Source: Hemibagrus wyckioides (taxonomy: Eukaryota; Chordata; Actinopteri; Siluriformes; Bagridae). From it: DNA of 64,000 nt. Where the stretch lies: positions 22,278,866 to 22,342,865 of the forward strand of contig NC_080731.1 of the NCBI RefSeq assembly GCF_019097595.1, given 5' to 3'. Each line of letters begins with the position of its first letter. Position 1 is the first letter of the stretch. Of this stretch, positions 1-10,859 are shown one piece after another. Both the position numbers and the translations under genes were made by a program. Under the pieces are notes generated by a model. It did not search any database. It was not told the origin of the DNA and saw only the letters and a program-made list of their open reading frames with translations.

Positions 1-463
1 CTATATCTCCATACTCCAGCATCTATATCTCCATACCCCAGTATCTATATCTCCATACTCCAGCATCTATATCTCCATACTCCAGTATCTATATCTCCAT
101 ACTCCAGTATCTATATCTCCATACTCCAGTATCTATATCTCCATACCCCAGTATCTATATCTCCATACTCCAGTATCTATATCTCCATACTCCAGTATCT
201 ATATCTCCATACTCCAGTATCTATATCTCCATACTCCAGTATCTATATCTCCATACTCCAGTATCTATATCTCCATACCCCAGTATCTATATCTCCATAC
301 TCCAGTATCTATATCTCCATACTCCAGTATCTATATCTCCATACTCCAGTATCTATATCTCCATACTCCAGTATCTATATCTCCATACTCCAGTATCTAT
401 ATCTCCATACTCCAGTATCTATATCTCCATACTCCAGTATCTATATCTCCATACTCCAGCATC
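1..463. repeat. 22-bp minisatellite, about 21 copies
   Basis: Head-to-tail 22-bp units with the core CTATATCTCCATACTCCAG. Units are nearly identical, differing mainly at TACTCC versus TACCCC and AGTAT versus AGCAT. The array is already running at base 1, so its left end lies outside the window. It ends where the sequence turns into CATCACTGTCC. No coding potential is evident. Confidence 0.95.
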
Positions 464-589
464 ACTGTCCACATCCTGGGTATAAAACTCTACTATTAAA
501 CTCTAGTTTATCTCCACCTGAGTAAAGCCATAACTTCATGAAGGTTTAAAGATGAAAATTAAAGTTTTAGTGGTTATTAGGGTGTGGTC

Positions 590-690
590 GGTTATATGAC
601 ATCACCAACATGGCGGCTGTAGTCTGGGGTTAGTCTGGAGCAGAGGGCGGAAGTGACGGATACAGTAAAAGCGGAAGCGACACAAAAGCA
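590..690. promoter_or_regulatory. promoter-like stretch with YY1- and ETS-like motifs
   Basis: Within 100 bases there is AACATGGCGGC (about 608-618, YY1-like), GGCGGAAGTGACGG (about 646-659, ETS plus CRE-like half site) and GCGGAAGCGAC (about 671-681). This combination is typical of CpG-rich vertebrate promoters. The gene served is not visible: it could read left out of the window or right toward the membrane-protein exons. The assignment rests on motifs only. Confidence 0.25.
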
Positions 691-698
691 GCTAAAAG

Positions 699-722
699 CA
701 AAAAAAAAAAAAAAAAAAAAAA
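699..722 (+). repeat. poly(A) tract
   Basis: An uninterrupted run of about 24 A, flanked on both sides by related AGCGGCTAAAAGCA-type sequence (a short local duplication around it). It may be a retroposon tail, but no body is recognised. Confidence 0.8.
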
Positions 723-1111
723 GCGGCTAAAAGCACAAAAGTCTAATAAAAGGCTAAGCGCTAATACTGCTCCTTACAGGGCGTTAAACCCTGGGAGCCC
801 TGAGGGGTAAAGTAAAGCGAAATCCCCGAGTGTGTGTGTGTGTTTCTGCCCCTGACTACACCACTAGATCAACCCCACCCTGTCCCAGATCCGCCATTCC
901 ACACCGACACCGAGCTGCTCTTTCACCATTCACATCATCACGCTTCACTTCCATTCCAGCTCTGGATCAACACATTTCAGTGTGGAAACACAACTCTGTA
1001 GTGTGGAAGACTGGAAGATCTGAAATCTACTCACCAGGAGAAGACAAGAGCTTTACTCTCCGTTCAACTGATCACTTTCGATTCACTACATCCGGTGACG
1101 TCATCACTCCG

Positions 1112-1146
1112 GGGTGGGAGGGGGGAGAGGGAGAGAGACAGAGAGG

Positions 1147-1194
<48 letters not shown>

Positions 1195-1262
1195 GAGAGA
1201 GAGAGAGAGACAGAGAGAGACAGGGAGAGAGAGAGAGAGAGACAGGGAGAGAGAGAGACAGG

Positions 1263-1303
<41 letters not shown>

Positions 1304-1429
1304 AGAGACAGGGAGAGAGAGAGAGAGAGAGAGAGACAGGGGGGGAGAGAGAGAGAGAGACAGGGGGAGAGAGAGAGAGAGACAGAGAGAGAGACAGAGA
1401 CAGAGAGAGAGAGACAGAGAGAGAGAGAC

Positions 1430-1468
<39 letters not shown>

Positions 1469-1474
1469 GAGACA
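1112..1474. repeat. GA-rich microsatellite
   Basis: About 360 bases of GAGA with interspersed GACA and GGGG interruptions. All three + frames are open here and give arginine/glutamate-rich reading frames that are products of the repeat, not genes. Confidence 0.95.
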
Positions 1475-1861
1475 GAAAGAGCAGTCCTGCAGTCTGTGTG
1501 TCAGGTTATCATGAGCAGATTAAATCCTGAGTCTGGCTTTCAGAAGTTTTTCCAGCATCAGCTCTGGGTTCAGTCTTCCACTGCCTTTCAGTTTCTCTTT
1601 CATGTGACCTGTTAAGATCTGACCAGAGCTTCCTGTCCAGTTTTCCAGAGTGTTAGACTTTTGCCCTAACCTGTCATATCTCACATCTGTCAGATCAACT
1701 GTTTCCTCCCTCCCACAGAATGGTCATGTAGCTATAGTGGAGCTGATCTCCTATGGAGATACCACGATATTTAATGCCTGTTTTTATTCCACTAAGTTTC
1801 CTGGGAATTTGCATAAATATATGAACACCCCTTTCATCTGTCTTCCTTCCTCCTGAAATAC

Positions 1862-1966
1862 TGTGAATTTGAAACAGAAGATGATCTGGACTTCACATTG
1901 TCCTGCAACATAAACTCTACTGTGACCGTGTGGTGGTCTGAAAAAACAAGGGGGTTAAATAAGACT
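1862..1966 (+). CDS. possible Ig-like domain exon (partial)
   Basis: The frame from 1862 reads a short acidic start, then LSCNINSTVTVWW, which resembles the first half of an immunoglobulin fold (a cysteine in a beta strand, then a tryptophan). A good donor, ACT|GTAAGA, follows at 1967. The acceptor is unclear: the pyrimidine-rich stretch at 1825-1852 is followed by AACAG near 1876. The end phase (0) does not match the phase-1 exon at 2272, so another exon may lie between, or this is a relic. The family is not identified. Confidence 0.3.
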
Positions 1967-2271
1967 GTAAGATTTTGTTCCTGTCAGTTTTGATGATTAT
2001 AAAATGGATCTAATCTAACAGCACTTCTTGTATCAGGTGTTTTTATTCATGGATCTTGTTTTATTCCTGGCATCTTTTCTCTCCACATCTATTAATGCAG
2101 ATGTTTTAATCATTTCATTTAGACTAGGCTGCATGTGTGGTTCTTCTGTGTTCCTGTTTACTGTGAAATCTAATCTACAGTTCCATTCTCTGCCCATGAC
2201 TGTAGTGTGATTTCTGCTGTGTTGTGTGATTGCATTTTGTTCACTTCCTATATTTGAGGCCTCATTTTCAG

Positions 2272-2328
2272 CTGCTACAAAAGAGGAAGATGATGATGAC
2301 TTATTCATCTTCACTGAAAATCTGGAGA
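2272..2328 (+). CDS. possible acidic connecting exon of a membrane protein
   Basis: This is a 57-base open segment between CCTCATTTTCAG (acceptor) and GGAGA|GTAAGA (donor). Read in phase 1 it gives a strongly acidic peptide, ATKEEDDDDLFIFTENLE, and ends in phase 1. That is the phase needed by the exon at 15115, and joining them makes a continuous frame running into the membrane span. An acidic stalk just outside the membrane is plausible for a type I receptor. The exon is short, and no homologue is recognised. Confidence 0.4.
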
Positions 2329-2563
2329 GTAAGAACAGAGCTGGGGTCATTCCACTATTTTGAGGATCAGAGAAAGGACCTGGAGTCTTTGGAGCAGTAT
2401 CCCCTCATCAAAAAATCAGTGTTTATTGCTTCTCAGTAATCAGGGTGAAGATCAATCATTTTGTACACCAACTGTCCCATAATTGCTATCAAATTATTAT
2501 TTGTGGTTCAGATTGAATGTATAAACATTGGTTAGAAAGCTAATTTAATAAACTCTGCTGCAG

Positions 2564-2772
2564 TGACACCCAGTGACGTTCGTCCGGTCTCACTCACCCC
2601 TATCATAACAAAGTGCTTCAAAAGACTGGTCCTCACCCACCTCCAAGAGAGTCTACCTCCCACTCTGGATCCACACCAGTTCCCTTATCACTGTAACTGG
2701 TCAACAGAGGACGCTACCTCCACAGTGCTTCATTCTGCTCTGAATCACCATGTTCCCGAGTGTCACGCCTGA
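2564..2772 (+). pseudogene. LINE reverse-transcriptase fragment (L2/CR1-like)
   Basis: The frame reads SDVRPVSLTPIITKCFKRLV and, further on, LDPHQFPYHCNWSTEDA. These match the conserved reverse-transcriptase block of vertebrate L2/CR1-clade LINEs (the DYRPVALTP and LDPLQFAYR regions). Only about 65 codons remain, ending at TGA with no partner domains, so this is a dead fragment. Confidence 0.75.
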
Positions 2773-3117
2773 CACACGTGTGTTTTCAGGTCAAATACGA
2801 GCTATTTTGGGTTCATGAATATTAATGAGGTGACATTCACGAAATGCGTGGATGAATACAGTTTCTATAGGTGGAAACTTTATTTACATTTGACCACCCT
2901 ATGCTGAGAAATTAGTTTCCAAAGTCAGCACAAAATATTCATGCTTCCAGACCAGCTCCAGACAAACCAGTTATATATTCTGAAAGCAGAAATTACGACC
3001 TTTATTTTGATGTAAAATTATTTTTAGAAACGAACGCTTTCTAACTTGCATGTACATCTAAATCCATGCTTCCCCTATCTTTTAACCCTGCGTGGTGACC
3101 TCAATTAGCTTGAGAGT

Positions 3118-4101
3118 CGAGGCGCCATTTTGTGTAGCTGCTTTGTCAAGACGCCATTTTGTGTAGCTACTTTGTCGAGACGCCATTTTGTGTAGCTGCT
3201 TTGTCAAGACGCCATTTTGTGTAGCTGCTTTGTCAAGACGCCATTTTGTGTAGCTACTTTGCTGAGACGCCATTTTGTGTAGCTACTTTGCTGAGACGCC
3301 ATTTTGTGTAGCTGCTTTGTCAAGACGCCATTTTGTGTAGCTACTTTGCCGAGACGCCATTTTGTGTAGCTGCTTTGTCAAGACGCCATTTTGTGTAGCT
3401 ACTTTGTCGAGACGCCATTTTGTGTAGCTGCTTTGTCAAGACGCCATTTTGTGTAGCTGCTTTGTCAAGACGCCATTTTGTGTAGCTACTTTGCTGAGAC
3501 GCCATTTTGTGTAGCTGCTTTGTCAAGACGCCATTTTGTGTAGCTACTTTGCCGAGACGCCATTTTGTGTAGCTGCTTTGTCAAGACGTCATTTTGTGTA
3601 GCTGCTTTGTCAAGACGCCATTTTGTGTAGCTGCTTTGTCAAGACGTCATTTTGTGTAGCTGCTTTGTCAAGACGCCATTTTGTGTAGCTGCTTTGTCAA
3701 GACGCCATTTTGTGTAGCTACTTTGCCGAGACGCCATTTTGTGTAGCTGCTTTGTCAAGACGCCATTTTGTGTAGCTACTTTGTCGAGACGCCATTTTGT
3801 GTAGCTGCTTTGTCAAGACGCCATTTTGTGTAGCTGCTTTGTCAAGACGCCATTTTGTGTAGCTACTTTGCTGAGACGCCATTTTGTGTAGCTGCTTTGT
3901 CAAGACGCCATTTTGTGTAGCTACTTTGCCGAGACGCCATTTTGTGTAGCTGCTTTGTCAAGACGTCATTTTGTGTAGCTGCTTTGTCAAGACGCCATTT
4001 TGTGTAGCTGCTTTGTCAAGACGCCATTTTGTGTAGCTGCTTTGTCAAGACCCCATTTTGTGTAGCTACTTTGCCGAGACGCCATTTTGTGTAGCTAATT
4101 T
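3118..4101. repeat. 29-bp minisatellite, about 34 copies, YY1-site-like
   Basis: Tandem 29-bp units with the core GACGCCATTTTGTGTAGC, followed by GCTTTGTCAA or ACTTTGCCGA-type ends. Unit types alternate, and the segment 3341-3526 is repeated at 3718-3903, 377 bases (13 units) away, so the array has a second-level repeat. Every unit carries GCCATTTTG, close to the YY1 consensus. Minus-strand open frames across it are repeat artefacts. Confidence 0.95.
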
Positions 4102-4237
4102 GTGGACATAGGCGATTTTTTAATTATTTAACAAGTGAATATTGTATCAAATTATTTGGTAAGAAAATATTTTTGATATATGTATATAATTATCACTGTT
4201 AGATGATCCTTTTTTTTTAAATGAAATGAACATTTTT

Positions 4238-4545
4238 TTACATAACACTATACACATGCTGTATCTGCATCACACAATTGTCACCCAAATGAGGATGGGT
4301 TTCCTTTTGAGTCTGGTTCCTCTCAAGGTTTCTTCCTCATACCATCTAAGGGAGTTTTTCCTTGCCACAGTCGCCTCAGTCACCTCAGACTTGCTCACTT
4401 GGGATAACATCTAGGACTGTCTGTCTGTCTGTCTGTTTATATGTTTGTTGTTTTCTTATGTTGTTTCTCATGTAAAGCTGCTTTGAGACAATGCTCTTTG
4501 TTAAAAGCGCTATACAAATAAAATAGAATTGAATTGAAAAATCAT
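4238..4545 (+). mobile_element. L2-type LINE 3' end
   Basis: The sequence runs from the region around CACATGCTGTATCTGCAT, through a (CTGT)n stretch, to GCGCTATACAAATAAAAT and a GAATTGAATTGAA tail. It is the same 3' end, in the opposite orientation, as the LINE at 10241-14560, minus a roughly 40-base segment. It is a 5'-truncated copy with no coding sequence. Confidence 0.8.
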
Positions 4546-4559
4546 AGGTCACGATTATA

Positions 4560-5370
4560 GCAGGTGTGTGTTTATTTTTTATTTTTTTGACAAGTTCTCT
4601 GTGAATATTTTCCAGATGGGTTTTTTATAACAAATTAAAGACAAAACACATTAAAAAAAAATAAAAAATTAAAGCCGGAATTTCTTCTTGTCTCTGCCAT
4701 GATCCCAGAGTTTATGAATCCTGAAGGCAGTGTAGTTTTTCAGTGACCCTGTGAAATATCAGGAACTTTATCCATCATATAGCGACATGTTATTAAATCT
4801 ACAGTTATGAAGTGAGTGTTTTTAATAAATGCTAATTCATATTATTTACATGATGTATAATCACTGTAACTGTGAAATTGTGATGTCAAATATATAACTA
4901 CATTGCAGCATGATTTACTGAAAATGTGCATTAATGACCAGATTTGTTGAAAAAAAATTCAGCTATGAAAAGAATTTACAATATTTTACAAGAGACTTTT
5001 ATTAATTGTTTATGTGATGTGATGTTTTACATGTTGAAAATGGTCTAGATGAGTTGATCATTCATGAAAATAAAAATGTATTGACTTTCTACTTAAAAAT
5101 CATTTGTATAGAGTGGGTTTATGTTAAAAATGACAGGAAATTCATTGGTGGCTGGTGCTAAAAAATTCCAACCCTAGGCAAACAAACTTGAAATGAAACT
5201 GTTAGTAATACAGGAGTATAAATAGCCATTTATCAGGTGATTCTGTATCATTACTGCTGAGATAAAATACTGAAAATATTACTGTTAAAGTCAACTGTTA
5301 AAGCATGTAATAAACCTACTATCAATCAGTGAGTTTGAGTTTAATGTGGGTTTATTATCAGTAATGAAGG
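4560..5370. other. AT-rich stretch without recognised genes
   Basis: About 800 bases of AT-rich sequence. No open frame of note, no RNA gene and no tandem repeat were seen. Confidence 0.6.
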
Positions 5371-5378
5371 TAATCATT

Positions 5379-5379
<1 letters not shown>

Positions 5380-5420
<41 letters not shown>
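5380..5420. repeat. (CA)n microsatellite
   Basis: About 20 uninterrupted CA dinucleotides. Confidence 0.95.
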
Positions 5421-5421
<1 letters not shown>

Positions 5422-5509
5422 GATTAAAGCATCAGTCAGACATCAGAGTGTTTACGGTGCAGTGTGGAGTTCACTTGGGTGTTTCTGGGGAATAAACTGG
5501 TCCTGAACC

Positions 5510-5970
5510 TGCTAGTTCTAGTGAGGATGGTCCTGGATCTCCTCCTGGATGGAAGGAGGTGGAACCGTCTGTGACTGGGTGGGAGGAGTCCCTAATGATG
5601 TTGTGTGCTCTGTGCAGATGTTTGCTTTGGTAAAGGGTCTTGATGACCACCCGAGGTGAAGTGTTCTGATGCAGGACAAATGCTCAGAGATGTGGACACC
5701 CAGGAACTTAAAGCTGGAGACACACTTCACTTCAGTCCTGTTGATGTAGATAGCGGAGAGTCTGCTGCTCCACAATGAGCTCTTTGGTCTTCGTGGCATT
5801 GAGGGTGAGGTTGTTAGTGGAACACCGTGCTGACAGGCTCTGGATCTCCTCACTGTAGACCGATTAGCCACATAGGTCCAGTTTCCCACTACAGAAGTGT
5901 TATAGTAGAGCATGTTGTGTGTGTGATAGACAGGAGAACTGTGAGTGTACGCTTCTCCGCAGAACAATGA
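5510..5970 (-). pseudogene. LINE reverse-transcriptase 3' fragment (Rex1/CR1-like)
   Basis: On the minus strand, several frames carry pieces of the C-terminal half of a fish LINE reverse transcriptase: IYINRTEVKCVSSFKFLGVH followed by ISEHLSC, then a frame-shifted TKANICTEHTTSLGTPPTQ and a PSIQEE ending. The FKFLGVHIS block is the conserved region after the polymerase palm. Several frameshifts are needed to join the pieces, so it is non-functional. Confidence 0.7.
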
Positions 5971-6046
5971 TCTTGTGACTGTGAAGGTTCTCCTTTATCC
6001 TCCTCCAGACATCCAGCACCACCAATGGCTATGAAAACCACCATTA

Positions 6047-6097
6047 CACACATACACACACACTCTCACACACACTCTCTCACACACACACACACAT
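6047..6097. repeat. short CA/CT microsatellite
   Basis: ACACAC with CTCTCA interruptions over about 50 bases. Confidence 0.85.
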
Positions 6098-6509
6098 TAA
6101 TAACCATCTTCAGCCACACCCACTGCAGCAGAGATTTCGTCATGGCACAATGAGGGAGATTTCAGCAGCAGAATCATGGAGTGTTCAGTCTATCTGTTTG
6201 GGTTTTCTGACCACCACTTCATTACTCTCACTGTAAATAGTAGATCTATTCTGGTAGATCATGATGATCTAATGAATGTAAAACTCTTACAGGATACTGT
6301 AATGTAGCTCCTGAAGTGGAAGGTCTAGAATTCATTTGCAGATTTATTAGCAAACACAAATCCAAAAACTAATCTGAATTGTAGTCAGAAAAATGGGTGG
6401 AAATAATCAAAACCGGGAAAAACAGTAACACTGGCAAACAAATCCAAAATCAAGTAAACAACAAGAAAACAAGCAAAGATAAAACACAAAAACATCAATC
6501 AGTGGCAAT

Positions 6510-7300
6510 GGAAAAGCTTGGTGTGTCAATAAAGTCAGCAGAGGAATTAGACAGGGTGCCCCTTATCAGGTCGGTTATAAAGCATAACCACTGAACCACT
6601 GCTGGCTTTCCTTCAGGGGAAGCAAGCAGGCTTTCAAGTAGTAGTGATCTTGCAGGAGCCAGGAATTGTGCTCTCTGCTTATGCAAATGACATCTTAGTG
6701 TTTATTAACAACATTAGGGACATAAAAGGTTTATCTGAGTCTCTCGAAATCTACCAGATCTACCAAGCTTCTTAAAATAAACTGGGAAAAGAGAGAGGCT
6801 TTATGGGTGAGGCAAGTTAACCCAGAGGGGCTTTGTCTTCTGCCAGGGAACCTGAGGTGGTATAGAGAGGGTTTAAAGATACTGGGTGTCTTTCTAGGAA
6901 CAGAAGAGTATAGAAAACAGAACTGGAATGGCGTAATGGAGAGAGCATTCACCTAATTGTCTTGATGGAAATGGGTGCTAACACCAGCTACTTCCTACAG
7001 TGGAAGAGTACTGGTGGCCAAAAATTTGCTGCCTCCATGCTCTGGCATAAACTCAATGTGCTACAACCACCTGCTGGATTTGTACAGGAAATACAGAGAG
7101 CCATAGTGACCTCCTTTTGGTCAGGAGGTGGAGGATTATGACTTTCCGTCCACAAGCTACTCAGAGGTTGCTGTACAATAAGTTCAGAACTTGGGAACAT
7201 ACTGCAGTCTCACTCTTAAGGATACCAGGTGGAATGGGACTGGACAAACATATGTTTTTAATGAAACTGCAAGAGGTTTAACTAGTGGGTTTAACACTGT
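6510..7300 (+). pseudogene. Tx1-type (L1 clade) LINE reverse-transcriptase fragment
   Basis: On the + strand, broken frames give SRGIRQGAPL at about 6536, then LSAYANDILVFI around 6674-6709 (the palm motif YADD read as YAND), then INWEKREALWV, LRWYREGLKILGVFLGTEEY at about 6850 and ASMLWHKLNVLQPPAGF at about 7032. In this order these are the reverse-transcriptase blocks of fish Tx1-like LINEs. There are frameshifts and stops, and one active-site Asp is replaced by Asn, so it is dead. The 5' and 3' parts of the element are not recognised. Confidence 0.75.
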
Positions 7301-7770
7301 TTTATCAGTCAATGATCGGTGATGTGTGAAAGGACTGGTATCTGATCAAGCTGCCTTTTAGACCAACTTATATTGGAGACATGGGGCTCACTGGCACCGG
7401 ACTATTTATGGGTCCCATCTAACTGCACAATGGAGGGATGGAGTAGAATGAGAAGAAATAATATCTTGTCCTTTAACACCATAGAATTGGGTCTTTTAAA
7501 AAGTCAAGGGAAAAGAGCTCTGTATATAACCTGTGTGAAAATCAGTCATATATACTGAGCTCACTCTAGTTTGAGGGTTACAAGATTTTTTTAATAGCTT
7601 GATAGATAATTCAATAATCTGTCTGATTTAACCACCAGAGGAAATATCAGAACTCCGTCTTTACAAGGTAAAAGTTTATTACACTCTTTAATTCATCCTT
7701 CACTTAATCTGATACTTTAGAGTCATCAGAAATGAACAAACCCTTTAAATAAAACAGATCATTAAATTGG

Positions 7771-7955
7771 TTGTAAGAGATGTTGTTGTTGCTGATGTTT
7801 ATGTTGTTGTTGTTGATGATAATGTTGATGTTTATGTTGTTGTTGCTGATGTTTATGTTGTTGTTGCTGATGTTTATGTTGTTGTTGTTGATGATAATGC
7901 TGATGTTTATGTTGTTGTTGCTGATGTTTATGTTGTTGTTTATGTTGTTGTTGAT
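7771..7955. repeat. TTG/GAT compound microsatellite, segment 1
   Basis: Repeats of TGTTGTTG, GATG and TTTATG. The composition is the same as at 9683-10240 and 14853-15110. Open frames of valine, leucine or asparagine runs on either strand are repeat artefacts. Confidence 0.9.
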
Positions 7956-8132
7956 GTTCAATTTCAATTTCAATTTCAAATTTTATTGGTCACATACGAA
8001 ATCATACACAGTATGACGTAGTGAAATACTTTTTACGACTGTCTTACACAAAAAGAAAGAGCAAAAAAAGAAAAATTTAAAATTTAAAGTGTGGACAGTG
8101 TGGAAATATGCATATGCAAATATATATATATA

Positions 8133-9381
8133 CACTATATTGCCAAAAGTATTCGCTCACCTGCCTTGACTCGCATATGAACTTAAGTGACATCCCATTC
8201 CTAATCCATAGGGTTCAATATGACGTCGGTCCACCCTTTGCAGCTATAACAGCTTCAACTCTTCTGGGAAGGCTGTCCACAAGGTTTAGGAGTGTGTTTA
8301 TGGGAATTTTTGACCATTCTTCCAGAAGCGCATTTGTGAGGTCACACACTGATGTTGGACGAGAAGGCCTGGCTCTCAGTCTCCGCTCTAATTCATCCCA
8401 AAGGTGTTCTATCGGGTTGAGGTCAGGACTCTGTGCAGGCCAGTCAAGTTCATCCACACCAGACTCTGTCATCCATGTCTTTATGGACCTTGCTTTGGTC
8501 ACTGGTGCACAGTCATGTTGGAAGAGGAAGGGGCCAGCTCCAAACTGTTCCCACAAAGTTGGGAGCATGGAATTGTCCAAAATGTCTTGGTATGCTGAAG
8601 CATTCAGAGTTCCTTTCACTGGAACTAAGGGGCCAAGCCCAGCTCCTGAAAAACAACCCCACACCATAATCCCCCCTCCACCAAACTTTACACTTGGCAC
8701 AATGCAGGTCAGACAAGTACCGTTCTCCTGGCAACCGCCAAACCCAGACTCGTCCATCAGATTGCCAGATGGAGAAGCGCGATTCGTCACTCCAGAGAAC
8801 GCGTCTCCACTGCTCTAGAGTCCAGTGGCGGCGTGCTTTACACCACTGCATCCGACGCTTTGCATTGCACTTGGTGATGTATGGCTTGGATGCAGCTGCT
8901 CGGCCATGGAAACCCATTCCATGAAGCTCTCTGCGCACTGTTCTTGAGCTAATCTGAAGGCCACATGAAGTTTGGAGGTCTGTAGCAATTGACTCTGCAG
9001 AAAGTTGGTGACCTCTTCACACTATGCGCCTCAGCATCCGCTGACCCCGCTCCGTCAGTTTACGTGGCCTACCACTTCGTGGCTGAGTTGCTGTCGTTCC
9101 CAAACACTTCCACGTTCTTATAATACAGCTGACAGTTGACTGTGGAATATTTAGGAGTGAGGAAATTTCACGACTGGATTTGTTGCACAGGTGGCATCCT
9201 ATCACAGTTCCACGCTGGAATTCACTGAGCTCCTGAGAGCGACCCATTCTTTCACAAATGTTTGTAAAAACAGTCTGCATGCCTAGGTGCTTGATTTTAT
9301 ACACCTGTGGCCATGGAAGTGATTGGAACACCTGATTCTGATTATTTGGATGGGTGAGCGAATACTTTTGGCAATATAGTG
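8133..9381 (-). mobile_element. Tc1/mariner-type DNA transposon, nearly full length
   Basis: About 1.25 kb bounded by inverted terminal repeats of about 28 bases, beginning CACTATATTGCCAAAAGTAT on the left and ending with its complement on the right. The repeats are embedded in TA-rich flanks, as expected for TA-targeting Tc1 elements. The internal gene reads on the minus strand. It is inserted in an older retroelement fragment. Confidence 0.9.
8215..9247 (-). pseudogene. Tc1-like transposase, one stop and one frameshift
   Basis: The start codon at 9247 opens MGRSQELSEFQRG, followed by a paired helix-turn-helix region ending RPRKLTERGQRMLRRIV. A TGA at 9017-9019 sits where CGA would be expected (a CpG transition). 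The same frame continues through RRELHGMGFHGRAA and the first catalytic Asp in WSDESRF. Near 8707 an extra G (+ strand) shifts the frame. The rest reads [20 protein letters not shown], the second Asp in FQHDCAP and the third acidic residue in [13 protein letters not shown], ending at 8215. All three DDE residues survive, at roughly the length of an intact transposase, so decay is recent. Confidence 0.9.
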
Positions 9382-9682
9382 TGTATATATATATATGTAG
9401 TATCAATAACAGTGAAATGAAAAATAAAATAAAATAAAAACAATATATAAAAATATTAACAAAAAAAAATAGTAGTATAATATATATGTATACAAATATA
9501 AAACTGCTTTATAAAAACAAATATAAACCAAAAATATAATACACTAATATAATAAATGTCCAATTGAACAGGGAGTAAAGTGAAGGTGCAGTGTGCACAC
9601 AAAGATGTACAGGAAAGATGTGCAGTGAGTGTTATTGTGTGTACAGAGTAGTGCAATTATTGCATGTGCATATGTGTATTAT

Positions 9683-10240
9683 TGATGTTGTTTATGATGT
9701 TGTTGATGTTTGTTGTTCATGATGTTGATGTTTATGTTGTTGTTGATGTTTATGTTGTTGCTGTTGTTGATTATGTTGTTGATGATGATGTTGTTGTTGT
9801 TGATGATGTTGATGTTTATGTTGTTGTTGATGATGATGTTGTTGTTGATGATGTTGTTTATGTTGTTGCTGATATTTATGTTGTTGTTGATGATGATGTT
9901 GTTTATGTTGTTGCTGATATTTATGTTGTTGTTGATGATGATGTTATGTTGTTGTTGATGTTGTTGTTGATGATGTTGTTTATGTTTATGTTGTTGATGA
10001 TGTTGTTGATGTTTATGTTGTTGTTGATGATGATGTTGTTGTTTATGTTGTTGTTGATGATGTTGTTTATGTTGTTGCTGATATTTATGTTGTTGTTGAT
10101 GTTGTTGTTGATGATGTTGTTTATGTTTATGTTGTTGTTGATGATGATGTTGTTGTTTATGTTGTTGTTGATGTTGTTGTTGATGATGTTGTTAATGCTT
10201 ATGTTGTTGTTGATGATGTTGATGTTTATGTTGTTGTTGA
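9683..10240. repeat. TTG/GAT compound microsatellite, segment 2
   Basis: 560 bases of TGTTGTTGATGATG and TTTATG repeats, the same kind as at 7771. It abuts the 3' tail of the L2 element at 10241. Its open frames are artefacts. Confidence 0.9.
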
Positions 10241-10859
10241 TTCAATTCAATTCAATTTTAATTCAATTTTATTTGTATAGCGCTTTTAACAAAGAGCATT
10301 GTCTCAAAGCAGCTTTACATGAGAAACAACATAAGAAAACAACAAACATATAAACAGACAGACAGACAGACAGACAGTCCTAGATGTTATCCCAAGTGAG
10401 CAAGCCTGAGGTGACTGAGGCGACTGTGGCAAGGAAAAACTCCCTTAGATGGTATGAGGAAGAAACCTTGAGAGGAACCAGACTCAAAAGGGAACCCATC
10501 CTCATTTGGGTGACAGCGGAGAGTGTGATTATATTGTGCATTTCTGTATAGTCAGTTGTGTGATGCAGATACAGCATGTGTAGAATGTTATGTAAATTAA
10601 TAAGGAGGTTGTTGTCATCCACATAAGGTTGACAGCATTGCTTTGAATATCCCAATCCTCACAAGCAGAACCCGGCTGGAGCTGGTCCATCTCCGGATGC
10701 CACTGGAGCCGGCACAGTCTCTGTATGCCTCGGGATGGGTAGAAGAAGGGAAACAATGGAACAGCATTAGCGTAGCTGCTGTTCATAATATTAGCAGCAC
10801 TAGATGATAATGTGTATTTAATCAGATGTACTGGAGCACAAGGTTATGGGATGTGTTAG

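Larger units (their letters stand above)
7956..9660. mobile_element. retroelement 3' end split by a Tc1-like insertion
   Basis: After a (TCAATT)n junction, TTTTATTGGTCACATACGAA to about 8130 looks like the 3' end of a fish retroposon (LINE or SINE) in reverse. It resumes after 9382 with CAGTGAAATGAAAAATAAAA and continues to about 9660, where the microsatellite restarts. The Tc1-like element at 8133-9381 sits inside it. The exact family is not identified. Confidence 0.5.

Noticed and set aside
1095..1615. Arg/Glu-rich open frames
   Set aside because: GA microsatellite read in three frames.
3082..3903. Minus-strand frames with KQLHKMAS repeats
   Set aside because: The 29-bp minisatellite changes frame each unit. 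No start context, splice signals or non-repeat domain.
8108..8818. + strand frame of 236 codons across the Tc1 element
   Set aside because: It is the antisense shadow of the minus-strand transposase, whose motifs are clear.
7704..10353. Asn/Ile-, Val/Asp- and Met/Leu-rich frames
   Set aside because: TTG/GAT microsatellites. Both strands are equally open.
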